A stretch of 64,000 nucleotides of DNA from Cryptomeria japonica (Eukaryota; Streptophyta; Pinopsida; Cupressales; Cupressaceae). The notes beneath the pieces are model-generated. The model searched no databases. It saw only the letters and a list, made by a program, of their open reading frames with translations, and was not told the origin of the DNA. The DNA is taken from the NCBI RefSeq assembly GCF_030272615.1, contig NC_081406.1:109687283-109751282 (forward strand), read 5' to 3'. Shown one piece after another: positions 10,336-23,804 of this stretch; the stretch's first letter is position 1; each line of letters opens with the position of its first letter. A program made the position numbers and the translations under genes.

Positions 10336-12428
10336 TTGTTCTCATAGTTCTTAGTTCTAATTAGTTATTAGTTCTAATTAAGTGATGCGGTCAATTCAAT
10401 ACAATCATGTTTGATATACATAATTTATTTGATGCACATACTAACCCCAGATAATGGATTTCTTATGTGCTCTCTTTGTGTTTTGTGACCATTAATTGCG
10501 ATTTCCTATGTTTAGGGACTTTCACTATCACAACATGCTTGTCTATTGGATGTATGCATGATATCTTAAAGCTATGCTCCTAGTAAGGTATACAATATTT
10601 CTTTAATGTGGGGGCATACAGTCCACTCTTTGTTACTTTTTGTGCACATAACACTAATTTTTGATTTGTACACTTTGATCTCACACAATGATATATTGGT
10701 GCATATAGCAACACCCATTTTGTGGTCAATATTTGTTTACATTATTGTGTTGGCAATTGACACTCTATTGGTTGGTTTCATTATATTGTTCCTAGTGCCC
10801 AGATGGACTTAACAAGGCTCCTAGTGCCCTTGTCCTCCTATACTAAGGGGCTAGGTGCCATCGTCAAGGCCAAAAGGGCCTGAATCTTTTAACAACTAGA
10901 AAATGTCGACCTTGATCATAATTTTTAACATGTTTCATGAGCATAGGTATAAAAGAAGGCCTTATCCTCTCATTTGAAACATCTCTCTACAAAATTCAAA
11001 TTTAAATTCAATTGACCAAGCAATCAAGAATCGTTAAGGTAGTGAAGGAGAGGTAGCGTATTCAAATTTCAAGCATTTAAGATGACATCCATGATCAATT
11101 CTATATGAATACATGCATGAGTTTTACATGACAACATCAACATTTTTATGAATATTTCAAGGCAAATTAGATTCATAAATGAAGTTAATATTTAATTCAA
11201 CATTTATTTCTAGATCTAGACTCTATGCTACAAGGGTAAGATATCTTTTCTATTTCATTTATCATAAGGTTGATTCCAAATCTTGGGTTTGACCTAGACA
11301 AACCCCTAACAACCCAACAAAATTTTTCCTCTATTGCATGTGTAGGTTAAAGGTTTATAATATAAGGAATATAGATCTAGAAAGTACAAACTGAGATAAA
11401 GAGAACCAAATTTTGAAGAAGCAAAATACCCTAGACACTAGGGCTTATCCCCATAGTCTGACACTTTTCTAATTAAATTTTAGGAAAATATTTTGAGGGA
11501 CATCCTAATTCCAAATCTTTTTGCGGTATCTACATTTAAAACCTTCATGACTAGGTTTCCTATCCCCATAGTCTAACACTTCCGATTTCAAATTGCAAAC
11601 ATAGGTTCCTCTTTCATTCTCATTTCCAAACATGTACTCAGAGTTTGCATATTTTTTAAATTGAAACTTTCTTTTTATGTTCATTACTCTCAATTTGGCA
11701 TCATTAGCTAGGTAATGCTTGCATTTTCTCATTATATCTTACCCAATTACATTTACACACAACAAAAGGAAACAATTAGTCATTGTACCCAACTCTTCCA
11801 ATGGGTCTAAAGCTCGACCTATTGATCATTTTCTAATGTATGTTGATGTGAATGATTTTTATTCTTAGTTTGTGTGATTAGGCTAGTCAATCAAATTTCA
11901 CCAAATTATTCTAACTATTAAAAAATCCAATTATTACCATTTGACAAAAGCCATTCTAAAACTAACCAATTATTCTAGAGTACAAGCATTAGTTCGCATT
12001 TCCAAGGTCTGCATGGGTGGTTGATTTGTGCTAGGTGAGATTTGTTAAAATAATAAAAGGTAAAACAATTGCAAATAGAAATATAAAAATAAATTTGGAA
12101 ATCTAAAATTAAGCTCTAACGTTCATGAAAACCCATTCATCCAAATACTGTTTCTTTAAAAATCCAAAAATATATTATCAAATTAAAATTATAATATAAG
12201 AGAATTTAGTAACACCATGAAAATATCACATAAGATAACATGTAACATAGATAAACCACATTAATAAAAAAATCCATTAAGGAAAAGGGGCCAAGTAGTA
12301 CTATCTATCGAATCTGCAAACTTTATGATCACCAATGAAAACAAAGATAACTTGCAGAAGAGAGTATGCTAGATAATGATCTTTCTTGAATATTGAGATA
12401 TGGAATCATATGTTACAAATGTACAATC
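10336..12428. other. Unassigned intergenic DNA
   Basis: About 2.1 kb not matched to any element here apart from the fragment at 10748. Short ORFs have no recognisable motif. A TATA-like GGTATAAAAGAAGGCC occurs near 10946 on the plus strand. The phrase TATCCCCATAGTCT is repeated at 11446-11459 and 11561-11574. It is probably old, degraded repeat sequence; I cannot assign it. Confidence 0.6.
10748..10791 (+). repeat. Short fragment of a B-family LTR start
   Basis: TGTTGGCAATTGACACTCTA and the next 20 or so bases match the first about 44 bp of the B LTRs (21676 and 40078). The match stops abruptly where the sequence turns to CCTAGTGCCC, which recurs nearby. There is no LTR end or primer site. 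Confidence 0.8.
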
Positions 12429-13727
12429 TATTGGTAATAAAAATGTAGGAAAACTGAGAGGGTGGGGAGTGAATCAATTTTCAACAAACTCAACCAAATT
12501 AACCTTAACTTCAAATTTGATCAAGAACAACAAGAACAAAGATAAACACCATATCAACAACATGCATAACACATGGATTTTTGACATGGAAAATCCGGTC
12601 AAGGGAAAAACCACGGTGGGAACCTACCCATAATATGATGATACTCTGCAGTAGTATGTGTAAATATTACATTGGGGAATGCATATGCTTTCAAGCACAC
12701 TGCCTAGAGCTCAATGATTAAAAACAATAAAGGGCTACAACCCTAGGAAGGCTCACTACCTTACAAATACCGAACAACAACCCGGATTACATGAATTGAA
12801 AAATAATAGCATCTCCAAATGCCTGATTATAATTCCAGTTAAGCACATTGTTTGCATTGCAGCACTTCTTTGCTTTTCCACACACTTTCGAAAGATCAAT
12901 TCTCATGTTGGCACATATAACACTCTCAAAGAATGTAGACACATTCGAAAGATCAATTCTCATGTTGGCACATATAACACTCTCAAAGAACGTAGACACA
13001 AACACAGACACACATCTTACATGATTACAAAACTTATTTATACAAATCATCAACCTTAACCTCAAGGTCATCTCAACATATAAGACCTAATTACAAAATT
13101 ACATCACACGGTACATAAATAAATATATAGACCAATACAATGTCAGCAAGGACATAGCATGGACCCAAATCAAATCCTCAAACATGCAACACCACCAAAT
13201 ATCTCACCAAGATCATCGGCAACATGCAACAAGAATCAGATTGACAAAAAAGTTGTATAACATGAAGAATACCACCAGACCAATAAAATTTTCAATAACT
13301 CGCACAGCAATCAATGCGGACCACCAAAATGAATAGAACATGATCAAAGAACATCAACAAGCAAGATGAATTCCTTCGCAACAATCGTAACAACTCTAGA
13401 TAACTAGAATTATCATTATTTCATCACCAGAGCTCAAGAATACCAACAACAAACTAAAATATATGCTTGTGAAGTTCCAAATCATGAACGATTCAAATTG
13501 AGGACACACATGAATGCAGAAAATACTCCAAAATCTTCACAACATAATGAATCAATTTTGGAGCAATACAAACTAGAAATCACAATTTTGCAATACAAAA
13601 TCTACAGAAAAACCAATGATCACACCGGATCACATAACTCGATCAAATCACCTTCAGGAACACTAAAACTCATCTTGAATCAACTAGAGATAAGTATCTC
13701 AAAACCCATTAATCCGCATCAGCTATC
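12429..13727 (-). repeat. 3' LTR of C, left part
   Basis: It starts TATTGG where the other LTR has TGTTGG. It contains the AAAAACCACGGTGGGAA box near 12608 and a minus-strand TATA-like element (TTTGTATAAATAAG, 13032-13045). It is interrupted by A at 13728 and resumes at 41299. Confidence 0.88.
12889..13002. repeat. 57-bp tandem duplication in C's 3' LTR
   Basis: Two adjacent 57-bp units starting CGAAAGATCAATTCTCATG at 12889 and 12946. The 5' LTR copy near 62450 has the unit once, so the duplication arose after insertion. It creates a false repeated peptide on both strands. Confidence 0.93.
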
Positions 13728-15244
13728 TATTGGCATGTTTCCATAACTGATGGAGATGATGGTGTACAATAAAGGATTGTTGGTGATGATATATTGATGG
13801 ACTGTTGGTGATGATATAATTATGATATGATGCTTGATGATCCATTATTTGTGTTTTCATTGATGACAACCATGTGTGTTTATGTTTTGGTATGTCATCT
13901 CAGCTATCTAAGTCTACTGGTTAAGTCTAACCAGTAATAGATTGAATTGAATTGAGTTGGAAAGCAAAATTGCCAAGTGATAGTGAATTGGTAAGCAAGA
14001 ACAGAGAAGGAGATGGTTGCGGTAGAGATTCGTGTTGAGTCAGGTGTTGTGGTTTGGAATGTGTGCTTATGACATCATAATGAGCCTATACCATTAACCG
14101 CATCATGTTTGCAGAACTGAAAGTCATGCTTGTAATTGATTGTTGTATAATCAGCTAGGGTTTGAGAATCAATAACAAGATCTTTGACTGGTGATGTTTT
14201 ATGGTTTGGTGGTGATTCTTTTCATGTTCATAAGTTGATGATGACATGTCAGAATCCATGTGAAGAGATAAGATGCTATTTGTCACATACAAGTAGCAAA
14301 TTTCATGGGAAGAAGTGAAGTGCTTAGTATAATGTGTTAAGGGTTTGACATCTTATCAGATTGATGTGAAGTGATTAGTTATGATCATTCAACGACTGAA
14401 AATTGTCTTATAATTTGTTGTAATGATCTATATGATGAATTGTAATGATTTATAATGATATGATATGATCTATGATATAGATTCATTTTAGGTTAGGGTT
14501 ATGTAACCGACCTAATTGTAAAATGTATTTAGGTCTAGTTTTAGAAGGTTTCTTGTGTCAGTGATCAGAGAAGTGTGTGTGTGTCGAACCAGATTGAGAT
14601 GTTTGCATGAGAGAAATTGATTGGAGCTGACAAGGATCTGTAATAGAAATCTATGAAGTGTTGAGTCCAGATCATTTATCTGTTGTTTCCTAATAGTTTC
14701 AGCAACATTAAAATCCCTTAACCGGGTAGGTCCTAATAGGCTTGATCTTGTAAATCCCTTCACCAGGTGGCTTATTAAGTTGGGTTTAAATCCTCCAACG
14801 AGGTTACTCCTAATAGAGGTAATTTGTAAATATCTTGACCGAGTGACTCCTAACAGGGTCTGCTCTTAACCAGGAATTGTTGTAAAGCTCCTAACTAGGC
14901 TAGGCTCCTAATAGGGCGCATTCTGAAAGAGTCAATATTTTGTGGGTACCAATTCCCACCGTGGTTTTTCCCATTTGAGTTTCCACATGAAAAATCCTTG
15001 TGTTCATGTTGTGGATGGATTGTTGAGTTATGCATTTGATGTCTTTACTATATTTTCTTAATGATGAACACTTAAGTTGCTACCAGTAATGTTTTGGTAA
15101 ATCTGATTTGGAGATTGTTTAATCAGCTACTAGTACTGGTTATGAACAGTTTTGTGAAGTATTTTGCAGATTGGTGAAAAGTTGTAGTTTATCCTTATTA
15201 ATGATTCACCCCCTCTCAATAATTACCAGATCCTCACAATAACA
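13728..15244 (+). repeat. 5' LTR of A
   Basis: About 1517 bp ending CAATAACA. Its start TATTGGCAT matches TGTTGGCAT of the 3' copy, followed by an 8-bp insertion before AACTGATGGAG. It contains ATTCCCACCGTGGTTTTTCC near 14950 and GATTCACCCCCTCTC near 15203. Confidence 0.88.
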
Positions 15245-15246
15245 AT

Positions 15247-15258
15247 TGGTATCAAAGC
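15247..15258 (+). other. Primer binding site of A
   Basis: TGGTATCAAAGC, two bases after the LTR end, one mismatch from the initiator tRNA-Met complement. Confidence 0.88.
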
Positions 15259-15312
15259 ATTAGGTCCTCTTTGTGCAGAAGCTTAACCGCTTGAGGAAAA
15301 GATCCGAGGAAG

Positions 15313-16661
15313 ATGATGAAGAAAGAGGGTCCCAAATTCACTAAGGACAACTACAGAATATAGTGTGATAGAATGAAGATTTATAACAAAGGTATGGTTG
15401 CTCATTTTTGGCAGCTTGTTGTTACTAAGTATGTACCTCCCACCGGTCCTCTGACTACAGATTAGTTGAAGGAGCAAGAAGAAAAACTTCAAGCACCGGA
15501 AGCCATAGTAAGTACACTATGTGATACTGAATATATTAATGTCCATGGTTTAGGGACTGCTTTTGAATTTTGGGAGAAGTTATAATTAATCTATGGTGGT
15601 GATAAGCATGTTCAAAAGGCTAAATAAGAGAGTCTTAGAGGAAAGTTTGATGATATGAGAATGATGGAAGGTGAAAATATTACTCAGTATGGACAAAGGA
15701 TTAAAGAAGTTGTCAGTGGAATCAAGAGTGTTGACGGTACTATAGAAGAAGACACTATTTTGAGTAAGATGCTTAGAACTCTATTACCTGCCTATGCAAT
15801 TAGAGTGTCTGCTATTCAAGAGTTGAGGTCAGTTACTAAGGATAAGGTTACTGTTGATTCTTTGATTGGTAAGATCACTTCTTTTGAGTTAAATAGTTTT
15901 GATAATAGTGTACCTAAGACAAAATATGCTTTTAAAGCATCTGTATGTAGTGTACCAGTGAGAAAAGGAAAATATGTTTGTCAAAGTCATGAATGTAGGT
16001 CAATTCATCTTGGTAGTAGTAAAGCTAATGTGGAAGATGAAGGTAATCTGATGGAATTTGAAGCTCTATTGGCTAAAAGACTTTCTAGCGGCACTGGTAA
16101 GTACAAAGGTAAGTTGTCTCTCAAATGTTTCTCTTGTAACAAGATAGGACATATTGTTGCACACTTTCCTAATAATGATCAAAAGGAAAAGTTTAGAAAA
16201 TATAAGGGGAAAGGAAAGAAACAATGCTATGTTGCAGTTGATGAAGGAGTCAATGATGAGGAATCTGAGGATGAAGACAATGAGGAGATTGTTTTCGTTG
16301 TTGTTAAAGAAGATCTGTCTGATAAGAAGGCTTTAGTATCTCACATTGACAACCATGATGAATGGATTATTGATAGTGGTTGCTCACACCACCTGACCAA
16401 TGATAAGAACAATTTTATTTCTCTTGAAGAATTTGATTGCGGTGCAGTAAGATTTGGAAACAATTCACCTTGTATGGTTAAAGGTAAAGGTTATATCTCT
16501 TTGAATGGTAAAAGTAATGTTGATGATGTATATTGGGTTGAAGGTTTAAAACATAACTTGTTGAGTGTTGGTCAGTTGAATGACAAAGGTTATCATCTTG
16601 AGTTTAAGAATGAAGTGTGTAGGATCTTAGGATGCAAAGGAGAATTAATTGCTACTAGTAG
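15313..16661 (+). pseudogene. Copia A gag-protease
   Basis: ATG at 15313 opens a frame that stays in register for 1.35 kb. Four in-frame stops lie in the first third (15361, 15463, 15583, 15625), at TGG, CAG or CAA-like positions, and there is no indel. The gag domain is UBN2 type (YGGDKHVQKAK, LSKMLRTLLPAYA). The zinc knuckle CFSCNKIGHIVAHF has lost its last cysteine. The protease keeps the catalytic motif WIIDSGCSHHLT and the C-terminal LLSVGQLNDKGYHLEF. The frame is cut at 16662 by an inverted-repeat transposon, just before CEKTKGKLFHLNG resumes at 17439. Confidence 0.92.
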
Positions 16662-17436
16662 GGTAAGTGCACCAAAATGGTGAACAAAAATGGGGGTATA
16701 AGTGGCCACTTTTAAAAAAAAAACAGGTAAACCTGAACTTGAAAGAGATATTTGAAGGTCATGCACTCAAAATTAGGAGTTGAGAAAAGAATATGAATTG
16801 TAGTACTCCGAATCTAGTTTCTAAACTACTAAAGTTTATTAAAATTAGATAATATTAAGAGGATCAAGCCTCTCACGAATTAAAAATTGTTCCTGATTTT
16901 TTCAAAAAACATAACATAGCTGTTTTTGTGCGTTGCACATAATATATAGTTAGATTTAGTATTTTACAAAACCTTTGGTGGGATGATAGGTAAGAGTGAG
17001 ATATAAAAGTTGTGTGTTTTTTTGTAATTTTTTGTTGAGCATTTTTTTTTTATGATTTTTTGAAGTGACCGCATCCTAAAAATTTGGTACATGTTCGTGC
17101 GTTGGGCATAACTTGCATCAAAATAATAAAAAATGCTAACTTCTTTTTTTAAAAGTGTATAGAATCTAGTGTAGCCAAAAATTCCTCAAAACCCGTATAG
17201 GTTTCTAAAAGATATAATGTTTGTCAAAAATCATTCAGGTTTTGAGGAACTTTTGATTTTTTATTATAAAATATAATGTTCCTCAAAACCCGTACAGGTT
17301 TTGAGGAACTTTTTGTTTTTTTAATTGTTTTTGGCTACCACGTTTTTGAATTTTCAGAACACGCACGACTTATGAAAATTTTCATTTTTTTTTTTGCATG
17401 TGGCACTTTTTTGTCCACCATCTTGGTGCACTTACC
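16662..17436. mobile_element. Non-coding inverted-repeat DNA transposon (MITE-like)
   Basis: 775 bp inserted in A's polyprotein frame. The left end GGTAAGTGCACCAAAATGGT is matched in inverse by the right end ACCATCTTGGTGCACTTACC, with similarity extending inward about 35 to 40 bp at each end. It carries no ORF of note. Internally there is a perfect hairpin at 17278-17309. The target duplication is not obvious, so I do not assign a superfamily. The coding sequence on either side (TSR, then CEKTKG) rejoins once it is removed. Confidence 0.85.
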
Positions 17437-18378
17437 TTGTGAGAAAACTAAAGGTAAATTATTCCATCTGAATGGTAATTAATGTGAATAGTTGTTTGGT
17501 TGCTAAGGTTGAAGATAGTTGGTTATGGCATATAAGGTTTTATCATGTGAACTTTGATAATGTGGTTAAGATCAACAAATCTAGTATGGTGAGAGGTATG
17601 CCACAACTTGTTAAACTAGACAATGTGTTGTGTAAAGAATGTCAGTTGGGTAAGATGACTACATCTTATTTTAGGAAAAAATCTTTTTCTTCTGAGCATG
17701 TTCTAGATTTGGTGCACACTGACTTATGTGGTCCTATGAGGACTAGAAGGTGACAAGTATTTCATGATATTTATTGATGATTTTTCTAGAATGATATGGG
17801 TTACTTTTTTGAAGGAAAAGTCATAAGCTTTCATCAAGTTCAAGGCATTCAAGGCCTTAGTAGAAAAGGAAACCAGTAAGAATTTTAACTGCCTAAGATC
17901 TAACCAGGGTGGAGAGTTTACATTAGATGAGTTTGTGAGATATTGTGTTGAAAATTGAATAAAGAGGTAGTTATCTGCTCCAAGGACACCACAACAGAAT
18001 GTAATTGAAGAAATGAGAAACAAAACCATTGTTGAAGCAACAAGGACTATGCTGATACAGGGGAGATGTACCTAAGATGTCTTGGAGAGAAGAAGTCAGT
18101 ACTGTTGTTTACACATTGAACCAGGTACTTGTTAAGAAAGGTAATGATAAAATGCCTTATGAGTTATGGTATGGTAAAACTCCTAATGTCTGTTATTTCA
18201 AAGTTTTTGGCTACTCCAATAAGAGAAAAGGTTTCAAGTGTTACAAAAAAAGGACAAAGAAGATTGTGGACAGTGTGAATGTAAAAGTTGGTGAGTACCC
18301 TAATGAACCTAATGATACTAGCAAATCTGATCTAGCAGATGATGAACAAAAACTTGTTTTTATTGAACTAAAAGTGTA
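17437..18378 (+). pseudogene. Copia A integrase
   Basis: After CEKTKGKLFHLNG a frameshift moves to the frame of SWLWHIRFYHVNF and CKECQLGKM (zinc-binding N-terminus). The core follows with VHTDLCGP, a second frameshift near 17750, FIDDFSRMIWVTF, then SNQGGEF in place of SDNGGEF, so the second catalytic acid is lost. The third acid lies in a shortened NVIEEMRNKT. The C-terminal segment (18077-18378) has WREEVSTVVYTLNQV and PYELWYGKTPNV. It is inactive by several independent lesions. Confidence 0.9.
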
Positions 18379-20118
18379 GAAAGATGTTGAGCAAAACAAT
18401 GCAGATGAAGATGCTCAACTAGTAGATGAATAAGATAAAGAAAAAGAAGAGGTTATTGCACCAAAATAGGTAATTCCTAGGTATGTAAGGTTAAATCATT
18501 CTGAAGACCAGATAATAGGTGACAAGAATGTTGGAGGACAAACTAGAAGCAAAAGAAGAGAAATCTCTTGTCTAATTTCCACAGTTAAACCGAAGACAGT
18601 TAAAGAATCTCTTAAGGATGATGACTGGTTAAATGCAATGAATGAAGAACTTGATCAGATTGAGAAAAACAACACTTGGTCACTTGTTCCTAGACCTGAT
18701 GATAAAAATGTGATTTTACAAAATGGGTATTTAGAAACAAGCTGAACGAAGATGGAGAAGTTGTTAGAAACATGGCAAGACTAGTATGTAATGGGTATTC
18801 ACAAGAAGAAGGTGAAGGTTATGGAGAGACCTTTGCACCGGTTTCTAGGCTTGAAGGAGTTAGAATTCTACTTGCATTTGCAGATTTTAAAGGTTTTAAA
18901 GTCTATCAAATGTATGTAAAGTCATCATTTCTAAATGGTATTCTTGAAGAAGAGGTGTATATTGAACAACCAGATGGATTTGCATTGTCAGAAGATAAGG
19001 ATGTGGTATGCAAAATGCATAAGGTATTATATAGATTAAAGAAAGTACTAAGGACATGGTTTGAAAGACTTCATGCACATCTGAGAAAGATAGGATTTCA
19101 GAGAACCAATGAGGACACCAATATTTATTTGAAGATTGTTGAAGGAGACAAGATGTTGATTGCAGAAGTATTTGTTGATGACATCATATTTGGAGGAAAT
19201 GATGATATGAGTATGACTTTGGCAAATGAGATGAAGAAATAATTTGAGATGTCTCTTATAGGTGAGATAAAAAAATTCATTGGTTTGTAGGTCCAATAGC
19301 TGAAAGGTGGTATTTTTATAAGTCAGTCCAAGTATGTGAAGGAAGTGTTAAAGACCTTTGGAATGGAAGATTGTAAACCTGTTGGAACACCTGTGGTTAT
19401 CAGTTGCATATTGTCAAATGAAGATGATTCAACCTCAGTGGATGAAAAGGAATACAGGTCCATGATTGGGAAATTGCATTATGTTATTCATAGTAGACCG
19501 AATATTGCCCATGCAGTTGGTTTAGTAGCAAGATTTTAGAAGAGCCCAAGTAGACACATATGACAAAAGTGAAGAGGATATTCAGATATCTTAGATGGAC
19601 AGTTGATTATGGATTATGGTATCCATATAGAGGCAATTTTTATTTGTAGGTATTCACTGATGCTGATTAGGTAAGGAATATAGATGACTAGAAAAGAACA
19701 ATCGGTGGAGTATTCTTTCTAGGTGGTAGGCTAGTAGCTTGGACTAGTAAGAAACAAACTTGTATATCTCAGTCTACAACTAAAGTAGAATATGTGGCTA
19801 CATCAATGAATTGTACACAAGCTATATGGATGAGACATGTCTTTGAAGGATTCAAGCAAGATATGATAGAACCAGTGATCTTATGATAACACTAGTGCTA
19901 TAAACATTTCAAAGAACCAAATACTACATGCTAGGACTAAACATATTGAATTGAAATATCACTTTCTGAGAGAAAGGGTGTAGGAAAAGAAAGTGAGATT
20001 GGAGCATGTGTCAAGTAAAGATAAGATGGCAGATATTTTCATTAAGCCATTACCTAAGGCTACCTTTGAATATATCAGAGGTAAGTTAGGGGTTATACCC
20101 CTACCTAAGGTCAACTAA
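18379..20118 (+). pseudogene. Copia A reverse transcriptase and RNase H
   Basis: RT begins with AMNEELDQIEKNNTWSLVPR, then after a frameshift near 18715 runs RLVCNGYSQEEG, FLNGILEEEVYIEQPDGF and the catalytic box FVDDIIFGGNDD (near 19170). Further stops occur near 19240, 19288 and 19298. RNase H is recognisable from VFTDAD-like sequence, STTKVEYVATS, NTSAINISKN, HIELKYHFLRE and the terminal KMADIFIKPLPK. The polyprotein ends at a TAA at 20116-20118. At least three frameshifts and several stops make it non-functional. Confidence 0.9.
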
Positions 20119-20404
20119 GAAAATTTGGAAGCATCAATCCAGTGGACTCATTGAATATCTTTCACTGTGGATTGATGAGAAGTGGTCTACTCCTCAGGGG
20201 GAGTAACAAAGATGAAGAAAAAAGATGCATTTGCACCTTTGGCATTGTTGTCAAAAGGGGAGAATAAATGTAACAGTTAGAGGGAGAAGAGAAAGGGAGA
20301 AGAACTGATGAATGGACAGTGATGTACAACAGACATAATTGGTTTCATGATGAGATTTTGGTGTTTCTTTTTTTGGTGTTGCCATCAATGCTAAAGGGGG
20401 ATAA
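20119..20404 (+). other. A 3' untranslated region and polypurine tract
   Basis: Purine tracts occur near 20197 (CAGGGGGAG) and 20253 (CAAAAGGGGAG). The one next to the LTR is CTAAAGGGGGATAA (20391-20404). It is preceded by GTTGCCATCAATG (20378-20390), able to pair with CATTGATGGTAAC in the LTR (20503-20515). Confidence 0.85.
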
Positions 20405-21209
20405 TGTTGGCATAACTGATGGAGATGATGGTGTACCGGTAAATGACTGTTGGTGATAATATAATTATGATATGATGCTTGATGCACAGTTATTTGTGTT
20501 GTCATTGATGGTAACCATGTGTGTTTATGTTTTGGTATGTCATCTAAGTTATTCTATTGGTTAAGTCTAATCAATAATGGATTGAATTGAATTGAGCTGG
20601 AAAGCAAAACTTCCAAGTGATAGTGAATCGGTAAGAAGGAACAAAGAAGGAGATGGTTGTAGTAGAGATTCGTGTTGAGTCAAGTGTTACGGTTTGGAAT
20701 GTGTACTTATGACATCATAATAAGCCTATGGCATGAACCACATCATGTTTGGAGAACTGGAAGTCATGTTTATAATTGACTGTTGTATAATGTGCTAGGG
20801 TTTGAGAACCACTAACAAGATCTTTGATCAGTGATTTTTTATGGTTTGGTAGTGATTATTTTCATGTTCATAAGTTGATGATGATGTGTCATAATACGTG
20901 TGAAGAGATAAGATGTTAATTGGTGCGTATAAGGAGCAAATTTATTGGGAAGCAGCAAAGTGCTTAGCAAAATGTGTTAAGGGTTTGACAACTTATCAGA
21001 TTGATGTGCGGTGATGAGTTATGATCATTCAACAGTTGTAATTGTCTTCTAATTTGTTGTAATGATCTGTATGATGAATTATAATGATTTTTAATGATCT
21101 GATATGATCTATGATGTAAATTCATTGTAGGTTAGGGTTATGTAACCGACCTAATTGTAAAATGTATTTAGGTTAGGTTTTAGAAGGTTTATTGTGTTGA
21201 TGATCAGAG

Positions 21210-21276
<67 letters not shown>

Positions 21277-21675
21277 CCCATATTGAGATATCTGCATGAG
21301 AGAAGAAGATTGGAGCTAACAAAGATCTATAATAGAAAGCTATGAAGTTCTGAGTCCAGATGATTTATCTGTTGTTTCCTAATAGTTGCAGCAACATTAA
21401 AATCCCTTAACCGGGTAGGTCCTAACAGGTCTAATCTTGTAAATCCCTTCACCGGGTGGCTCATTAATTTGGATTTAAATCCTATAGTGAGGTTACCCCT
21501 AATTGGGTAAAGCTCCTAATAGAGATAAGTTCTAAAATCCCTTGACCAGGTGACTCCTAACAGACTCTGCTCTTAACCAGGAATTGTTGTAAAGCTCCTA
21601 ATTGGGCTAGGCTCCTAACAGGGTGCATTTTGAAAGAGTGCATATTTTGTGGGTACAAATTCCTGCCATGGTTTT
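20405..21675 (+). repeat. 3' LTR of A, left part
   Basis: From TGTTGGCATAACTG to the B insertion point inside the ATGGTTTTTCCC box. It aligns with 13728-14966. It contains a (GT)n run (21212-21274, about 31 units) where the 5' LTR has about six. Confidence 0.92.
21212..21274. repeat. (GT)n microsatellite
   Basis: 63 bp of uninterrupted GT. The 5' LTR of the same element has about six units at 14572, so the run grew after insertion. Confidence 0.97.
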
Positions 21676-22623
<948 letters not shown>

Positions 22624-22625
22624 AT

Positions 22626-22638
22626 TGGTATCAGAGCC
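22626..22638 (+). other. Primer binding site of B
   Basis: TGGTATCAGAGCC, a perfect initiator tRNA-Met complement in its first 12 bases, two bases after the LTR end. Confidence 0.93.
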
Positions 22639-22691
22639 TTGTGCCTTGAAGGAAGTTTAACAGCTTGAGGAAAATCTTGAAACTGGAATCC

Positions 22692-23804
22692 ATGAATATG
22701 GATTTGGAGAAGCAACTTGAGATGGCACTTGAAGATTATGATGATGAAAGGTTAAAGAACTTAAAACTGCAAGATGAATTGAATTCTGCTAAGGAATTCA
22801 TTCTTGTTCTACAAGAGAGGTTATCATCTATTCAAGCTAGAAGGAAGGAACTTTTGCAAAATTAGGATGATGAAGAGAAAGATGTATTTAAGGAACAATG
22901 TCAGAAATTGAGTCAAGAAAATATGGTTATGAATAATGAAATGCAAGTTATAACTATGAGGATGTCTAAGGAGATTGAGGATAGAAAGAAAAAGGAAGAA
23001 AATATTGTTGTATCCCTGAAGAACAAATATGAAGAATGTGGTAGGTTGGTTCATGAAAATGATATGTTGAGAACTGATTTGGTACAATCTCAGAGTAATG
23101 AGAAAGAGCTTGAGAGACAAATGATAATACTAAGAGAATATTTAACTACTACAAGTGAGCACAAAGAAAAATTCAAGATCAGCTCAACACAGCTTGATGA
23201 GTTATTGAAAAGACAGAGGCAAATTGGAGATTCCAGTGGACTTGAATTTGATCAAGGATAGAGTTTCATTATTGATCAAAATCATAAGGCACCGGTAACA
23301 AAATTCAATGCTTATAAATTCAATGGTAGATGTTTTGTTTGCAATAGATTTGGCCACATGGATATGCAATGTAGAAACAGAGAAAATCAGAACCCTGATT
23401 CTACTCCCGATAAATGTTCTAAATGCAATAAGTTTGGTCGTAAGACAAAAGATTGCAGAATGAATGTAAAATTCTATGCTTGTGGAAAATATGGACATAT
23501 GGCTAATCAATGTAGATCAAGCAATTTCACCGATTTTAGCAAAGCAATTCAGAAGAACAATATTACATGTTATGCATGTAATGAAGTTGGACATATTGCT
23601 AAGTTTTGTAGAAGCATAAGTCCACCGGTTAGTAATGGAGGATCAAATGAAAAAGGAAAAGAGAAGGTTAGTGAAATCTGGCAAGATTATACTCAAAGAT
23701 GGGTTAGGAAGACTGAGGGACAATCATCATATGGAAATATCCTGGTTACTTATCTGACAGAAGATGTTGCACTTGCACCGGCAGGAAGCTCATCAGGTAT
23801 CTAA
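22692..23804 (+). pseudogene. B ORF1: coiled-coil protein with zinc knuckles
   Basis: From the ATG at 22692 one frame continues to 23804 with two stops (22863 and 23259), both TAG at CAG-like positions, and no indel: about 370 codons. The first 200 residues are Lys/Glu/Leu-rich (VSLKNKYEECGRLVHEND) and probably coiled coil. Four knuckles follow from about residue 213: CFVCNRFGHMDMQC (intact), CSKCNKFGRKTKDC (His to Arg), FYACGKYGHMANQC (first Cys to Phe) and CYACNEVGHIAKFC (intact). It resembles the C-terminal half of SIRE-like Copia gag. The usual gag domain is missing between the primer site and this ATG. RNA packaging is a reasonable inference. Confidence 0.78.

Noticed and set aside
10606-10812. 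Hydrophobic ORF suggestive of a small membrane protein
   Set aside because: It overlaps an LTR fragment at 10748 and has no support beyond AT-rich composition.
12787-13071. Small protein with a repeated peptide on the minus strand
   Set aside because: The repeat is the 57-bp duplication inside C's LTR; there is no start context or domain.
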